Shown piece after piece: positions 35,213 through 43,161 of a stretch of 62,328 nucleotides of DNA; within the stretch, counting starts at the first letter, position 1, and each line of letters opens with the position of its first letter. Under the pieces are notes generated by a model. The model was not told the origin of the DNA and did not search any database. It saw only the letters and a program-made list of their open reading frames with translations. The stretch comes from Bryobacterales bacterium. GTDB lineage: Bacteria; Acidobacteriota; Terriglobia; Bryobacterales; Bryobacteraceae. The stretch lies in contig PLDF01000497.1 of assembly GCA_003135055.1 (NCBI GenBank), positions 1 through 62,328 of the forward strand, given 5' to 3'. The translations under genes were made by a program, and so were the position numbers.

Positions 35213-37072
35213 ATGACCATGAAGATCGCCATCGGGAACCGAATAGCAGTTGCGGCGGTAGCCGCCATGCTCTGCATCGCGGCAGGGCCCGGAGCAAGCG
35301 TCGCGCAGGCGCAGGGCCGGGGTAGCGGGCGAGGCGGCGGAGGCCGTGGCGCTGGGGCCGGTCCGCAAATTACCGAAGATGGAATACCGGTAACCGACGC
35401 ACTGACAGTCAGTAAGTGCGCAAGCTGCCACGCGAAGGACGACAAGGGCAACCTTAGCCGGATTTCGTGGATTCGCACGACCCCTGAAGGCTGGGAAGAA
35501 GCGATCAAGCGGATGGTGCGCTTGAACGGAGTGACTTTGGAACCGGCCGACGCGCGGTTAATCGTGAAGTACCTGAGCACATCCCATGGATTGGCGCCGG
35601 AGGAAGCCAAGCCGGTGATGTATATGACCGAGCACCGCACTCAGGATGAGGTGATTCCGAACGAGTCGGTACGCTCTACGTGCAACACTTGCCATGCGCT
35701 GGGGCGAGTGTTCCAGTGGCATCGAACGCGGGAGGAGTGGTCTTTGCTGGCAGACACTCACTCCGCGCTGTATACCCAGGCGGAGGCGGCGTTCCGGCGC
35801 AACGGCGCCAGGGGTGGGGCGGCAACCGCTACTGCCGCCGGCCGCGGGCGAGGCGGCGCCGGTGGCGGAGGTGAAGGCGATGCGGCGGCGGCCAACGCAG
35901 CGGCGGCTACCCCGATATCGCTCGATACGACACTCGACTTCCTGGGTAAGAATTACGGGCTGCACACTCCCGAATGGGCGACTTGGCGGGCGCGGATGCG
36001 TGCGCCTAAGATCACTGGACGATGGCTCATCGCAGCCCACGTGTTGGGACGCGGCAAATACTACGGCGAATTGACCATTGCTCAAGGCGCCGCGGCGGAC
36101 GAATTTACGACCACCGTAAAGTTGCAGCCGGTGGGCGGCGGGCCGGCAATCTCCCGGTCAGGGGCCGGGCTGGTCTATACGGGATATTCCTGGCGCGGCC
36201 GGTCGAAAGGCGCCACGCTTTCCGCGAATGCGGCGCCGGACGATCTGTCTCGCGAGATGCGCGAAGCGCTGTGGATTTCACCCGACCAAACCTGGGCGGA
36301 AGGGCGGTGGTTCTGGGGCGAGTATCAGGAATTCGGCGTGGACGTGAAGCTGCGAAGAGTCACTCCGGAGCCGGCATTGCTGACGCTGGACCGCTACTCG
36401 CTCAAGACCGGTTCGCAAGCGCAGCGTGTTCGGCTGATCGGCAGTAACCTGCCCGCGCAGGTGACGGCGGCCGATCTGGATTTCGGCTCGGGCCTGACGG
36501 TCAAGTCAATCGTCTCGCATACCGCCGGCGAAATTGTGGCGACCGTGGATGTGGCGGCGAACGCCGTGCCGGGCAAGCGCGATGTGGCGTTGGGCAACGC
36601 GGTTTTGGAAGGCGCACTGGCGGTATACGATAAAGTGGACTACATCAAGGTTCTGCCCGAGGCGTCGATGGCGCGCTTGGGCGGCGATGAACACTCCGTG
36701 CATCCCAGGGGTTATCAGCAGCTCGAAGTAATGGCGTACAATCGCGGTGAGGACAGCAAACTGCATACCACCGACGATGTGGAGTTGGGCCCGGTGGACG
36801 TAACCTGGTCGGTGGAAGAGTTCTACGCGGTATTCGGAGACGACGATAAGGAGTTCGTTGGAACTTTGAACAGCAGCGGCCTATTTACGCCCAGTCTCGA
36901 CGGGCCGAATCCGCAGCGAAAGTTCAGCCGCAACAATTATGGCGATGTGTGGGTGGTTGCCACCGCCAAGAATGAAAAGGACAAGGATGGCAAGCCGCTA
37001 GTGGGCAAGTCATATCTGGTAGTGACCGTGCCGACTTATATCCGGTGGGACCAGCCGGAGGTATCGAAGTGA
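35213..37072 (+). CDS. qhpA: Quinohemoprotein amine dehydrogenase, diheme alpha subunit
   Basis: The 619-residue alpha subunit carries the two hemes c that take electrons from the quinone cofactor in the gamma subunit during periplasmic oxidation of primary amines. A signal peptide (to about AQA, residue 33) precedes two CxxCH motifs, CASCH (69-73) and CNTCH (157-161), then beta-barrel and Ig-like domains ending in SYLVVTVPTYIRWDQPEV. It is longer than the Pseudomonas protein because of Gly/Arg/Ala-rich segments after the signal peptide (residues 35-50) and at 199-232. GAGGAA precedes the ATG. The stop overlaps the qhpD start by 4 bp (GTGA). Confidence 0.94.
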   Translation: MTMKIAIGNRIAVAAVAAMLCIAAGPGASVAQAQGRGSGRGGGGRGAGAGPQITEDGIPVTDALTVSKCASCHAKDDKGNLSRISWIRTTPEGWEEAIKRMVRLNGVTLEPADARLIVKYLSTSHGLAPEEAKPVMYMTEHRTQDEVIPNESVRSTCNTCHALGRVFQWHRTREEWSLLADTHSALYTQAEAAFRRNGARGGAATATAAGRGRGGAGGGGEGDAAAANAAAATPISLDTTLDFLGKNYGLHTPEWATWRARMRAPKITGRWLIAAHVLGRGKYYGELTIAQGAAADEFTTTVKLQPVGGGPAISRSGAGLVYTGYSWRGRSKGATLSANAAPDDLSREMREALWISPDQTWAEGRWFWGEYQEFGVDVKLRRVTPEPALLTLDRYSLKTGSQAQRVRLIGSNLPAQVTAADLDFGSGLTVKSIVSHTAGEIVATVDVAANAVPGKRDVALGNAVLEGALAVYDKVDYIKVLPEASMARLGGDEHSVHPRGYQQLEVMAYNRGEDSKLHTTDDVELGPVDVTWSVEEFYAVFGDDDKEFVGTLNSSGLFTPSLDGPNPQRKFSRNNYGDVWVVATAKNEKDKDGKPLVGKSYLVVTVPTYIRWDQPEVSK

Positions 37073-38550
37073 CCCCTGCGCAAACCTGGGCGCCAACTCG
37101 TACTTACCGGCTCGGCGAATTTCACGCTTTTGAAGGCGGCGGCCGCCAGTTTCTCTATCTGGTCCCGGCGGGCGCAATATTTGAGCTGGACACGGCGGCG
37201 GCCACCGTGATCAGCCTGCTCTCGGAGGGCGCGGCCACGCCGGAAGAGCTGATGGAGAAGCTCACGCAACGCGACTTCGCCGCCGGCGATGCCGCGGAGC
37301 TGATCCAGGAGATGTATCTCGCGCGGGTCATCGTGGCGCGCGAGTCAACCAGTGACTCGACCGGTGTAAGCAGGGAGCCGGTCGAAACCCCTCCGGCGGA
37401 CTTCCCGCTGCAAACCCTGGTGATGAATCTCACCAATCAATGCAACTTATCCTGCCAGTATTGCTATGAATTCGGCGAGGATAAAGTGGCCACGCCCGAA
37501 GGCAAGCCGAAGTTCATGGACCTTACGACGGCCAAGGCCTCGGTGGACTTCCTGCTGGAGCAATCGTCCGGCCGCAAGGCGGTTCACATCACTTTCTTCG
37601 GCGGGGAAACGCTGATGAACTTCCCGCTATTGAAGCAGGTGGTGACTTACGCGGGCCAGCGCGCGGCGGAGCAGGGACGCCACATCGACTTCAGTCTGAC
37701 CACCAACGCGACGCTATTGACGCCCACGATTATCGAGTTTCTCTCGGAGAACAGCATCGGCGTGACCGTCAGTATGGACGGCCCAGCCGAGCTGCACGAC
37801 AAGCTGCGCGTGTTCGCCAACGGCAAGGGGAGCTACGACATCATTGCGCCGCGGGTGAGAGCCCTGATTCAAGGCCACCGTACACGACCCATCACGGCGC
37901 GAGTGACGCTCACTAACGGCGTCACCGATGTGGTGAGAATCTTCCGCCACCTGAAGCAGGATCTTGGATTTCACGAAGTGGGGTTCGCCCCGGTAACTAC
38001 CTCTCCCGACCGCCTGTACGCTATTAACGAGCGGGGCATGGACGGAGTGCTGGAACAGTTCCATATCCTGGCGGACGAGTATCTGGAATATGCGCTGCGC
38101 GGAGAGATGCACGGCTTCTCCAACGTCAGCGACACCATCGCGGAGTTATATCAGGGCGTGAATAAATCGCATCCGTGCGGCGCGGCTTTGGGTCTGTTGG
38201 GAGTGGGTCCGTCGGGAGATATCGCGCCCTGCCACCGCTTTGTGGATTCCGACACGCACTCGCTGGGCAATATCGCGACCGGCGTGGACCGGGAAAAGCA
38301 GGCGGACTTCCTGAATCGCGGCCACATCGGCAGCAAGTACGATTGCCACACCTGCTGGGCCCGTCCGCTGTGCGCGGGCGGGTGCCACCACGAGGCTTTT
38401 GTCCGCTATGGAGACACGGGTCATCCCAATCTGCATTATTGCGACTGGATTCGGGATTGGACCGACACTTGTTTACGGATTTACGGCGCGATCAGCGCAG
38501 GGAATCCCGGCTTCCTGGAACAATTCGCAGAAAGGAAAGCACTGAATTGA
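37069..38550 (+). CDS. qhpD: QhpD radical SAM/SPASM maturase of the gamma subunit
   Basis: QhpD forms the intra-peptide Cys-to-Asp/Glu thioether bridges in the gamma subunit in the cytoplasm, using S-adenosylmethionine and iron-sulfur clusters. The 493-residue protein has an N-terminal PqqD-like peptide-binding region (residues ~10-90), the radical SAM motif CNLSCQYC (Cys125, 129, 132) within MNLTNQCNLSCQYCYEF, and a SPASM region with CGAALGLLGVGPSGDIAPCH and CHTCWARPLCAGGCHHE. The GTG at 37069 was chosen because GGAGG lies seven bases upstream and it overlaps the qhpA stop; a GTG eight codons earlier opens the longer frame. It overlaps the next gene by 4 bp (TTGA). Confidence 0.95.
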   Translation: MTPAQTWAPTRTYRLGEFHAFEGGGRQFLYLVPAGAIFELDTAAATVISLLSEGAATPEELMEKLTQRDFAAGDAAELIQEMYLARVIVARESTSDSTGVSREPVETPPADFPLQTLVMNLTNQCNLSCQYCYEFGEDKVATPEGKPKFMDLTTAKASVDFLLEQSSGRKAVHITFFGGETLMNFPLLKQVVTYAGQRAAEQGRHIDFSLTTNATLLTPTIIEFLSENSIGVTVSMDGPAELHDKLRVFANGKGSYDIIAPRVRALIQGHRTRPITARVTLTNGVTDVVRIFRHLKQDLGFHEVGFAPVTTSPDRLYAINERGMDGVLEQFHILADEYLEYALRGEMHGFSNVSDTIAELYQGVNKSHPCGAALGLLGVGPSGDIAPCHRFVDSDTHSLGNIATGVDREKQADFLNRGHIGSKYDCHTCWARPLCAGGCHHEAFVRYGDTGHPNLHYCDWIRDWTDTCLRIYGAISAGNPGFLEQFAERKALN

Positions 38551-38897
38551 GACACTTGAAAGCAATCAACAAGAAGGCCCGGCGAATCGACGAGCTGGTT
38601 GTCAGAAATGCCACGCCGATGGCGGAAGATGTAGTGGCTTTGCAGAATCAGCCGATTCAGCAGCGCCCGCACGTGCCCATGGGATGCACGCTTTCGTTTT
38701 CACCGGGGTGGGAGGTGGATTCGGCTGGAGGGACGGCCGGACTTTGCCAGCCCGTCGAGCGCGATATCTACGACTGCTATGTGACCTGCTTCTGGCCGGC
38801 GCAGGTGCCCGATCATCTGAATAACTATCCGGACTGGGCCAGTAAGTGCGCTTCGGCGACAAAGGATTGGCGGAATCTGGATCTGGTTTTCCCATAA
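38547..38897 (+). CDS. qhpC: QHNDH gamma subunit precursor carrying the CTQ cofactor
   Basis: A 116-residue precursor of the smallest, catalytic subunit, which bears cysteine tryptophylquinone and three thioether bridges. With a constant offset of 40 from mature Pseudomonas numbering, all required residues are present: Cys47-Glu56, Cys67-Asp73 and Cys81-Asp89 for the thioethers, and Cys77 plus Trp83 for CTQ (motif CYVTCFWPAQVPD). The Trp beside the CTQ Trp is Phe82 here, and there is one extra Cys101. Residues 1-40 are a basic leader to be removed after modification. The start is a TTG overlapping the qhpD stop, with AGGAAAG about eight bases upstream; no ATG is available. It is easily missed by gene callers. 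Confidence 0.93.
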   Translation: MRHLKAINKKARRIDELVVRNATPMAEDVVALQNQPIQQRPHVPMGCTLSFSPGWEVDSAGGTAGLCQPVERDIYDCYVTCFWPAQVPDHLNNYPDWASKCASATKDWRNLDLVFP

Positions 38898-38915
38898 GTG
38901 GCGCGCGGCAAAAAC

Positions 38916-38937
38916 CGCTCCCTGACGGTCGCGGCTC
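38916..38937. repeat. CGCTCCCT-N-ACGGTCGCGGCTC repeat inside the qhp operon
   Basis: A 22-bp dispersed repeat lying in the 63-bp gap between qhpC and qhpB. Copies are at 41731-41752, 45192-45213 and, inverted and partial, near 45246-45266. Confidence 0.75.
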
Positions 38938-38960
38938 TGTAACTTCAGACAAGGACGACT

Positions 38961-40082
38961 ATGAAGCACCTGATCGCGTTATTGAGTCTCTGGTGTGTTT
39001 CCGCGAGCGCGGGTACGCTATTCTGCGGCGCTTACCCGTATTGGGTCCTGGTGATCGACGAGGCCCAAGGCAAGGTTACCGATAAGATTCGCATGGAAAC
39101 CGGCCTTCCAACAAGCGTACGCATCTCGCTCGATCACAAGACCATTTTTGTCACAACCAACGACCACAGCGGCGTCGAGGTGATCGACGTGGCGACCCGC
39201 AAGGTGACGAACCATTTCGTGCTGAACGACGCCACGCACAAGTTCCGCCTGAATGGCGGCGCGCCCGACCCGGATGGGAAACTGCTTTACACCACAACCA
39301 CGCAAATCACCAAGCAGGCCGACCGGTACGAGATTGGCAAGCCCAAGTACACGATCGTCGATCTGGCGCAACAAAAGATCTCAAAGACAGTCGATCAGCC
39401 TGGCGCGGATGGCAGCGTGGACGCCGAAGGGGCCGCTGCCACAGGCGGCCGCGGAGGCGGAGGGGGCGGCCGCGGGGGCGGCGGCTTCGAGGTTTCGCCC
39501 GATGGGAAGTACCTTTACCAGTTCGGCGCTACAGTCACAGTCTTAAACTCCGCGGACTTCAGCGTGGTGGAGCGGATTCAGTTGGCGCAGCCCGAGGCTC
39601 CGGCGATGGAGAACCTGGGCTTGGGCGGACTGCTGGAAGCTATCAGCGACCCAGGGCAGCGAGTCTCGATTTTCAACTACTCGGACCCGATCGTACATAA
39701 CCGGGTGTTCGGGTTGGCCCGGTTCGACTTGAACACGCGAAAATTCGCCTTCACGCCGATCGGTCCGGCTCCCGTGGCCATGACTGGTTTGCACGTTACG
39801 CCGGATAAGAAGTCGGCCTACACAGTAAGTACGAACGGCACGGGCGGGAACCGGCGCTGTGAGTTCTGGGGGCTGGACCTGACTACCAGCCGTCTCACGC
39901 GGACCGGTGAGTTTCCCTGCCGGTCGCGCTACAGTTTCGGAATGTCCGCGGATGGGAAGAAGCTGTATATATATGGCGCCGGCTTCGAAATCGACGTGTA
40001 CGATGCGGTAACGTTCAAGCACGAAGCAACCTGGGATCTTGGCAACGATATGACGGGCGGGGGACTGGTGGTTCTGCCCTGA
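38961..40082 (+). CDS. qhpB: QHNDH beta subunit (seven-bladed propeller)
   Basis: The 373-residue beta subunit forms the beta-propeller on which the gamma subunit sits and helps shape the amine-binding site. A signal peptide (MKHLIALLSLWCVSASA) is followed by propeller blades such as YWVLVIDEAQGKVTDKIRM, GVEVIDVATRKVTNHFVL, RVFGLARFDLNTRKFAFTPI and KKLYIYGAGFEIDVYDAVTF. Residues 157-175 are a Gly/Arg insert (GGRGGGGGGRGGGG) absent from proteobacterial homologues, in the same style as the inserts in the alpha subunit. AAGGA lies five bases before the ATG. It is the last recognised qhp gene; the gap after it holds a hairpin repeat. Confidence 0.92.
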   Translation: MKHLIALLSLWCVSASAGTLFCGAYPYWVLVIDEAQGKVTDKIRMETGLPTSVRISLDHKTIFVTTNDHSGVEVIDVATRKVTNHFVLNDATHKFRLNGGAPDPDGKLLYTTTTQITKQADRYEIGKPKYTIVDLAQQKISKTVDQPGADGSVDAEGAAATGGRGGGGGGRGGGGFEVSPDGKYLYQFGATVTVLNSADFSVVERIQLAQPEAPAMENLGLGGLLEAISDPGQRVSIFNYSDPIVHNRVFGLARFDLNTRKFAFTPIGPAPVAMTGLHVTPDKKSAYTVSTNGTGGNRRCEFWGLDLTTSRLTRTGEFPCRSRYSFGMSADGKKLYIYGAGFEIDVYDAVTFKHEATWDLGNDMTGGGLVVLP

Positions 40083-40089
40083 GATGCGG

Positions 40090-40216
40090 GGTAGGCAATC
40101 TTTGCCTGGCAATTGGGCCGGCAGCGGCCTTTCAGGCGTTTCTGGGTTCATGCGCGGGTTTTAGCTACCCGCAAGCGCCGGCTAAAAGCCGGCGGCAGCC
40201 AGGATTGGCTGCCCCA
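40090..40216. repeat. Hairpin repeat element after the qhp operon
   Basis: The right end (GCCGGC-taaaa-GCCGGC then GCAGCCAGGATTGGCTGCCC) matches the 26605-26725 element; the left end (GGGGTAGGCAATCTTTGCCT) is a diverged inverted version, close to the copy at 2040. It probably marks the end of the operon. Confidence 0.75.
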
Positions 40217-40269
40217 CTTGAATAAGCGAGCTGAGAGAATTGGGTTCCCGAATTAGAGACTCCAGGCAA

Positions 40270-41595
40270 GTGAGTTCCCTTTTTCATATTTTGCCGGTTC
40301 TGTTTTTCTCCGTCCCGGCGTTGGCGCAAACGGCGCAAAACCCCGCGGCAGTGGGCCGCAGAGCACTCGATCTTCTGCTGGCTGAGAAATACACCGAGCT
40401 GAGCGGAATGCTGGCGCCTACCGCAAGGGACACGCTCACTCCGGCGTTCCTGCGAGGCCGGGCCGGAGTGGAGATAAAAGGCTTTGGCAAGTTGGGAGGC
40501 ATCGGCGAACCGGTCATTGCCAGAGACGGCAGGAACACACTGGTAAGCTTCCCGGTGCAGTTTTCTAAAGTGAGCGTGAACATCCAGTTCACGCTGACCG
40601 ACTCCGGTCAACTGGCCGGACTCTACTTCCGTCCCGCGAACGCGCCACTGCCGCCGGTTTGGCAGCGGCCCACTTACAGCAAGTCCGAATTATTTCGCGA
40701 GCGCGAAGCGACTGTCGGCGACGACGCCTGGAAACTGGGCGGAACCTTGTTGGTTCCCGTTGGCAAGCCGCCATTCCCCGCGTTGGTTCTGGTACATGGT
40801 CCCGGTCCCAGCGACCGCGATGAATCCATCTATTCGAACAAGATATTCGCGGATCTGGCAGAGGGCTTGGCCAGCCGCGGCCTGGCGGTGCTGCGATACG
40901 ACAAGCGCACGAAAATCTACGGCGCAAAAATGAGCGAAATGGATTACACGGTGGAGCAGGAGACGGTGGAAGACGCGGCGAGGGCAGCGGCTCTGCTGCG
41001 CCATCAGCCCGAGATCGATGCGAACCGCATCTTTCTTCTGGGACATAGCCTCGGCGGTTACCTGGCTCCACGAATCGCGGCTCAGGATGGCAGACTGGCC
41101 GGTCTGGTGTTTCTGGCGGCGAATGCGCGGCCGGTGGAAGTCATGGCGTTGGAGCAGAATGAGTATGTCGCGAGTCTGGGCAACGGCCCTTCGCCGGAAG
41201 TTCAAAAGCGGCTTGCCGATCTGCGCGCGGAGGTGTTCAAAATAAGGAATCTGGCGCCAGGCAAGTCCAATCCCCCCGTGCTGATGGGCCTGCCGTTGGC
41301 TTACCTGCTGGACCTGAAGGGCTACGATCCGCTGGCGGCGGCGAAGCGCCTGGCGATTCCGATGCTCTTCCTGCAGGGAGAACGCGATTTCCAGGTAACC
41401 ATGAAGGATTTCGATCTGTGGAAAGCGGCGCTGGGTGGACGCAGCAACGTTACGTTCCGAGCCTACCCCGCGTTGAACCACCTTTTCCTTGCTGGAGAGG
41501 GCAAGAGCTCGCCGGCCGAGTATCGAGTTGCCGGCAACTTCAGCGCCGAGGCGGTGGGTGACATTGCTAACTGGCTGCTGGCGCAGAAGCATTGA
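40270..41595 (+). CDS. Exported alpha/beta hydrolase with N-terminal DUF3887-like domain
   Basis: A 441-residue exported serine hydrolase. The signal peptide (VSSLFHILPVLFFSVPALAQ, from the GTG at 40270) is followed by a ~100-residue DUF3887-like domain and then an alpha/beta-hydrolase domain with LVHGPGPSDRDES (oxyanion region), the nucleophile elbow LGHSLGGYLAPR, the acid in LQGERDFQV and the catalytic His in ALNHLFLAGEG. It resembles dienelactone hydrolase-like or peptidase-like exported esterases found widely in Acidobacteriota. A TTG at 40240 is the alternative start. It follows qhpB after a repeat element, so co-transcription is doubtful. Substrate unknown. Confidence 0.85.
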   Translation: MSSLFHILPVLFFSVPALAQTAQNPAAVGRRALDLLLAEKYTELSGMLAPTARDTLTPAFLRGRAGVEIKGFGKLGGIGEPVIARDGRNTLVSFPVQFSKVSVNIQFTLTDSGQLAGLYFRPANAPLPPVWQRPTYSKSELFREREATVGDDAWKLGGTLLVPVGKPPFPALVLVHGPGPSDRDESIYSNKIFADLAEGLASRGLAVLRYDKRTKIYGAKMSEMDYTVEQETVEDAARAAALLRHQPEIDANRIFLLGHSLGGYLAPRIAAQDGRLAGLVFLAANARPVEVMALEQNEYVASLGNGPSPEVQKRLADLRAEVFKIRNLAPGKSNPPVLMGLPLAYLLDLKGYDPLAAAKRLAIPMLFLQGERDFQVTMKDFDLWKAALGGRSNVTFRAYPALNHLFLAGEGKSSPAEYRVAGNFSAEAVGDIANWLLAQKH

Positions 41596-41725
41596 GCACT
41601 GACAAGGCATCGATAAGTATGGACTCGCATTTCGCAAAGACCGCTCTGTTAGAGACACACCCGCGGTTCGCTAATTGCTCGCCGGCGCCGGCGAGTCTTC
41701 AGCGCCTTTGGCGGGCCGCAGGCTC

Positions 41726-43084
41726 ATGAACGCTCCCTTACGGTCGCGGCTCCGAACGGAGGGCGCCCCGTTGACAAGCGGTGTCACTCGGCGGCAATTG
41801 CTGGCCCTTGCCGCAGCTTGCATTCCCGCGTCCGCGGAAAACTTCCCGGCCGACATTACGCTGCGTATTGGCGAGATCAACACCGATCTGGGCCGCGGGC
41901 ATTCCGTGAAGACTCTCGCCTACAACGGACAGACGCCAGGTCCCGTTCTGCGAATGACCGAGGGAACGCCAGTCACTATCGACGTGGTGAACGAAACGGC
42001 TCAGCCCGAGATGGTTCACTGGCACGGCTTCCATATTTCGCCCGAAGTGGACGGAGCGCACGAAGAGGGAACGCCGATGGTGCAGGGGCACGATCGCCGC
42101 AGGTATTCGTTCACTCCGCAACCCGCCGGAACGCGCTGGTATCACACGCATGCCATGGCGGGACACAACCTGCGCATCGGCAGTTACTCCGGCCAGTTCG
42201 GACTGGTGGTGGTGGCCCCGCGCAGCGATCCGGCACGCTATGACCTGGAGGCGCCGATCCTGCTTCACGAGTGGGAACCGTATTTCGCCTCGGGCATGGA
42301 TATGGATGTCGATTACAAGCTCTTTTCCGTGAACGGGAAGATGCTCGGCGCGGGCGAGCCCATTCGCGTCAAGACTGGGCAGCGCGTGCTCTTCCGGATC
42401 GTGAATGCGAGCGCTACCATGCGGCATCGGCTCGCGCTGCCGGGCCATGTCTTCACGGTCATAGCCCTCGATGGGAATCCCGTTCCCACGGTGCAGAAGG
42501 TTCCAGTGCTCGATGTGTCTCCGGGCGAGCGCGTGGATGCCATCGTGGAGACGACCAGCCCCGGGGTGTGGATACTGGGCGAAGAAAACGACGCGCAGCG
42601 CGCGGCCGGCGCCGGCATTGTGATTGAGTATGCCGGCGCGCGCGGGCGTCCGCAATGGACTCCGCCGCCAAAGCATGTCTGGGACTACGCCGTATTTGGC
42701 GATCCGAAACCGCCCGTGGAACCCGAGACTCGACTCCCGCTGATCATCGAGCCGGGAAAGGACGGAAACCTGTGGGCGATCAACGGCAAGTCGTACCCGC
42801 AGACTGACCCGGTGTGGCTGCGGCCGGGAGTCAGGAACCGGTTAGTTTTCGATAACCGCAGCTCCATGGATCATCCGGTACATCTGCACCGGCACACGTT
42901 TGAGATAGTGCGCTACGCGGGGAAGCCGGTTTCGGGAGTGATGAAGGACGTAGTGCTGGTTCCGGCGCGGCAGACCGTGGAGGCGGACGTTCTGGCGAAT
43001 AATCCCGGCCCCTCGCTATTCCACTGTCACCAGCAGTTCCACATGGATTTCGGATTCATGGCTCTGATGCGGTATTCGAGTTAG
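41726..43084 (+). CDS. Exported multicopper oxidase (laccase-like, three-domain)
   Basis: A 452-residue multicopper oxidase that would couple one-electron oxidation of a substrate to reduction of O2. All copper-site motifs are present: HWHGFH and WYHTHAM (trinuclear), HPVHLHRHTFEI, and FHCHQQFHMDFGFM. The residue at the axial type-1 position (H-x4-F after HCHxxxH) is Phe, as in high-potential fungal laccases, not Met. A Tat-type signal (TRRQLLALAAACIPASA) is visible. The ATG at 41726 lies at the edge of a dispersed repeat (41731-41752), which would encode part of the n-region; a TTG at 41771 gives a more natural signal peptide. Phenols, metals or amines are possible reductants. Confidence 0.9.
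   Translation: MNAPLRSRLRTEGAPLTSGVTRRQLLALAAACIPASAENFPADITLRIGEINTDLGRGHSVKTLAYNGQTPGPVLRMTEGTPVTIDVVNETAQPEMVHWHGFHISPEVDGAHEEGTPMVQGHDRRRYSFTPQPAGTRWYHTHAMAGHNLRIGSYSGQFGLVVVAPRSDPARYDLEAPILLHEWEPYFASGMDMDVDYKLFSVNGKMLGAGEPIRVKTGQRVLFRIVNASATMRHRLALPGHVFTVIALDGNPVPTVQKVPVLDVSPGERVDAIVETTSPGVWILGEENDAQRAAGAGIVIEYAGARGRPQWTPPPKHVWDYAVFGDPKPPVEPETRLPLIIEPGKDGNLWAINGKSYPQTDPVWLRPGVRNRLVFDNRSSMDHPVHLHRHTFEIVRYAGKPVSGVMKDVVLVPARQTVEADVLANNPGPSLFHCHQQFHMDFGFMALMRYSS
41731..41752. repeat. CGCTCCCT-N-ACGGTCGCGGCTC repeat at the oxidase start
   Basis: Second copy of the 22-bp repeat, overlapping the apparent 5' end of the multicopper oxidase frame. Confidence 0.75.
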
Positions 43085-43161
43085 TTAGGGATCAATCGGC
43101 CCGGCTAACGGGGCGGGCATCCCGACGATCTCAGCATACTGAGCGCGGGGATTCCGTCCCA

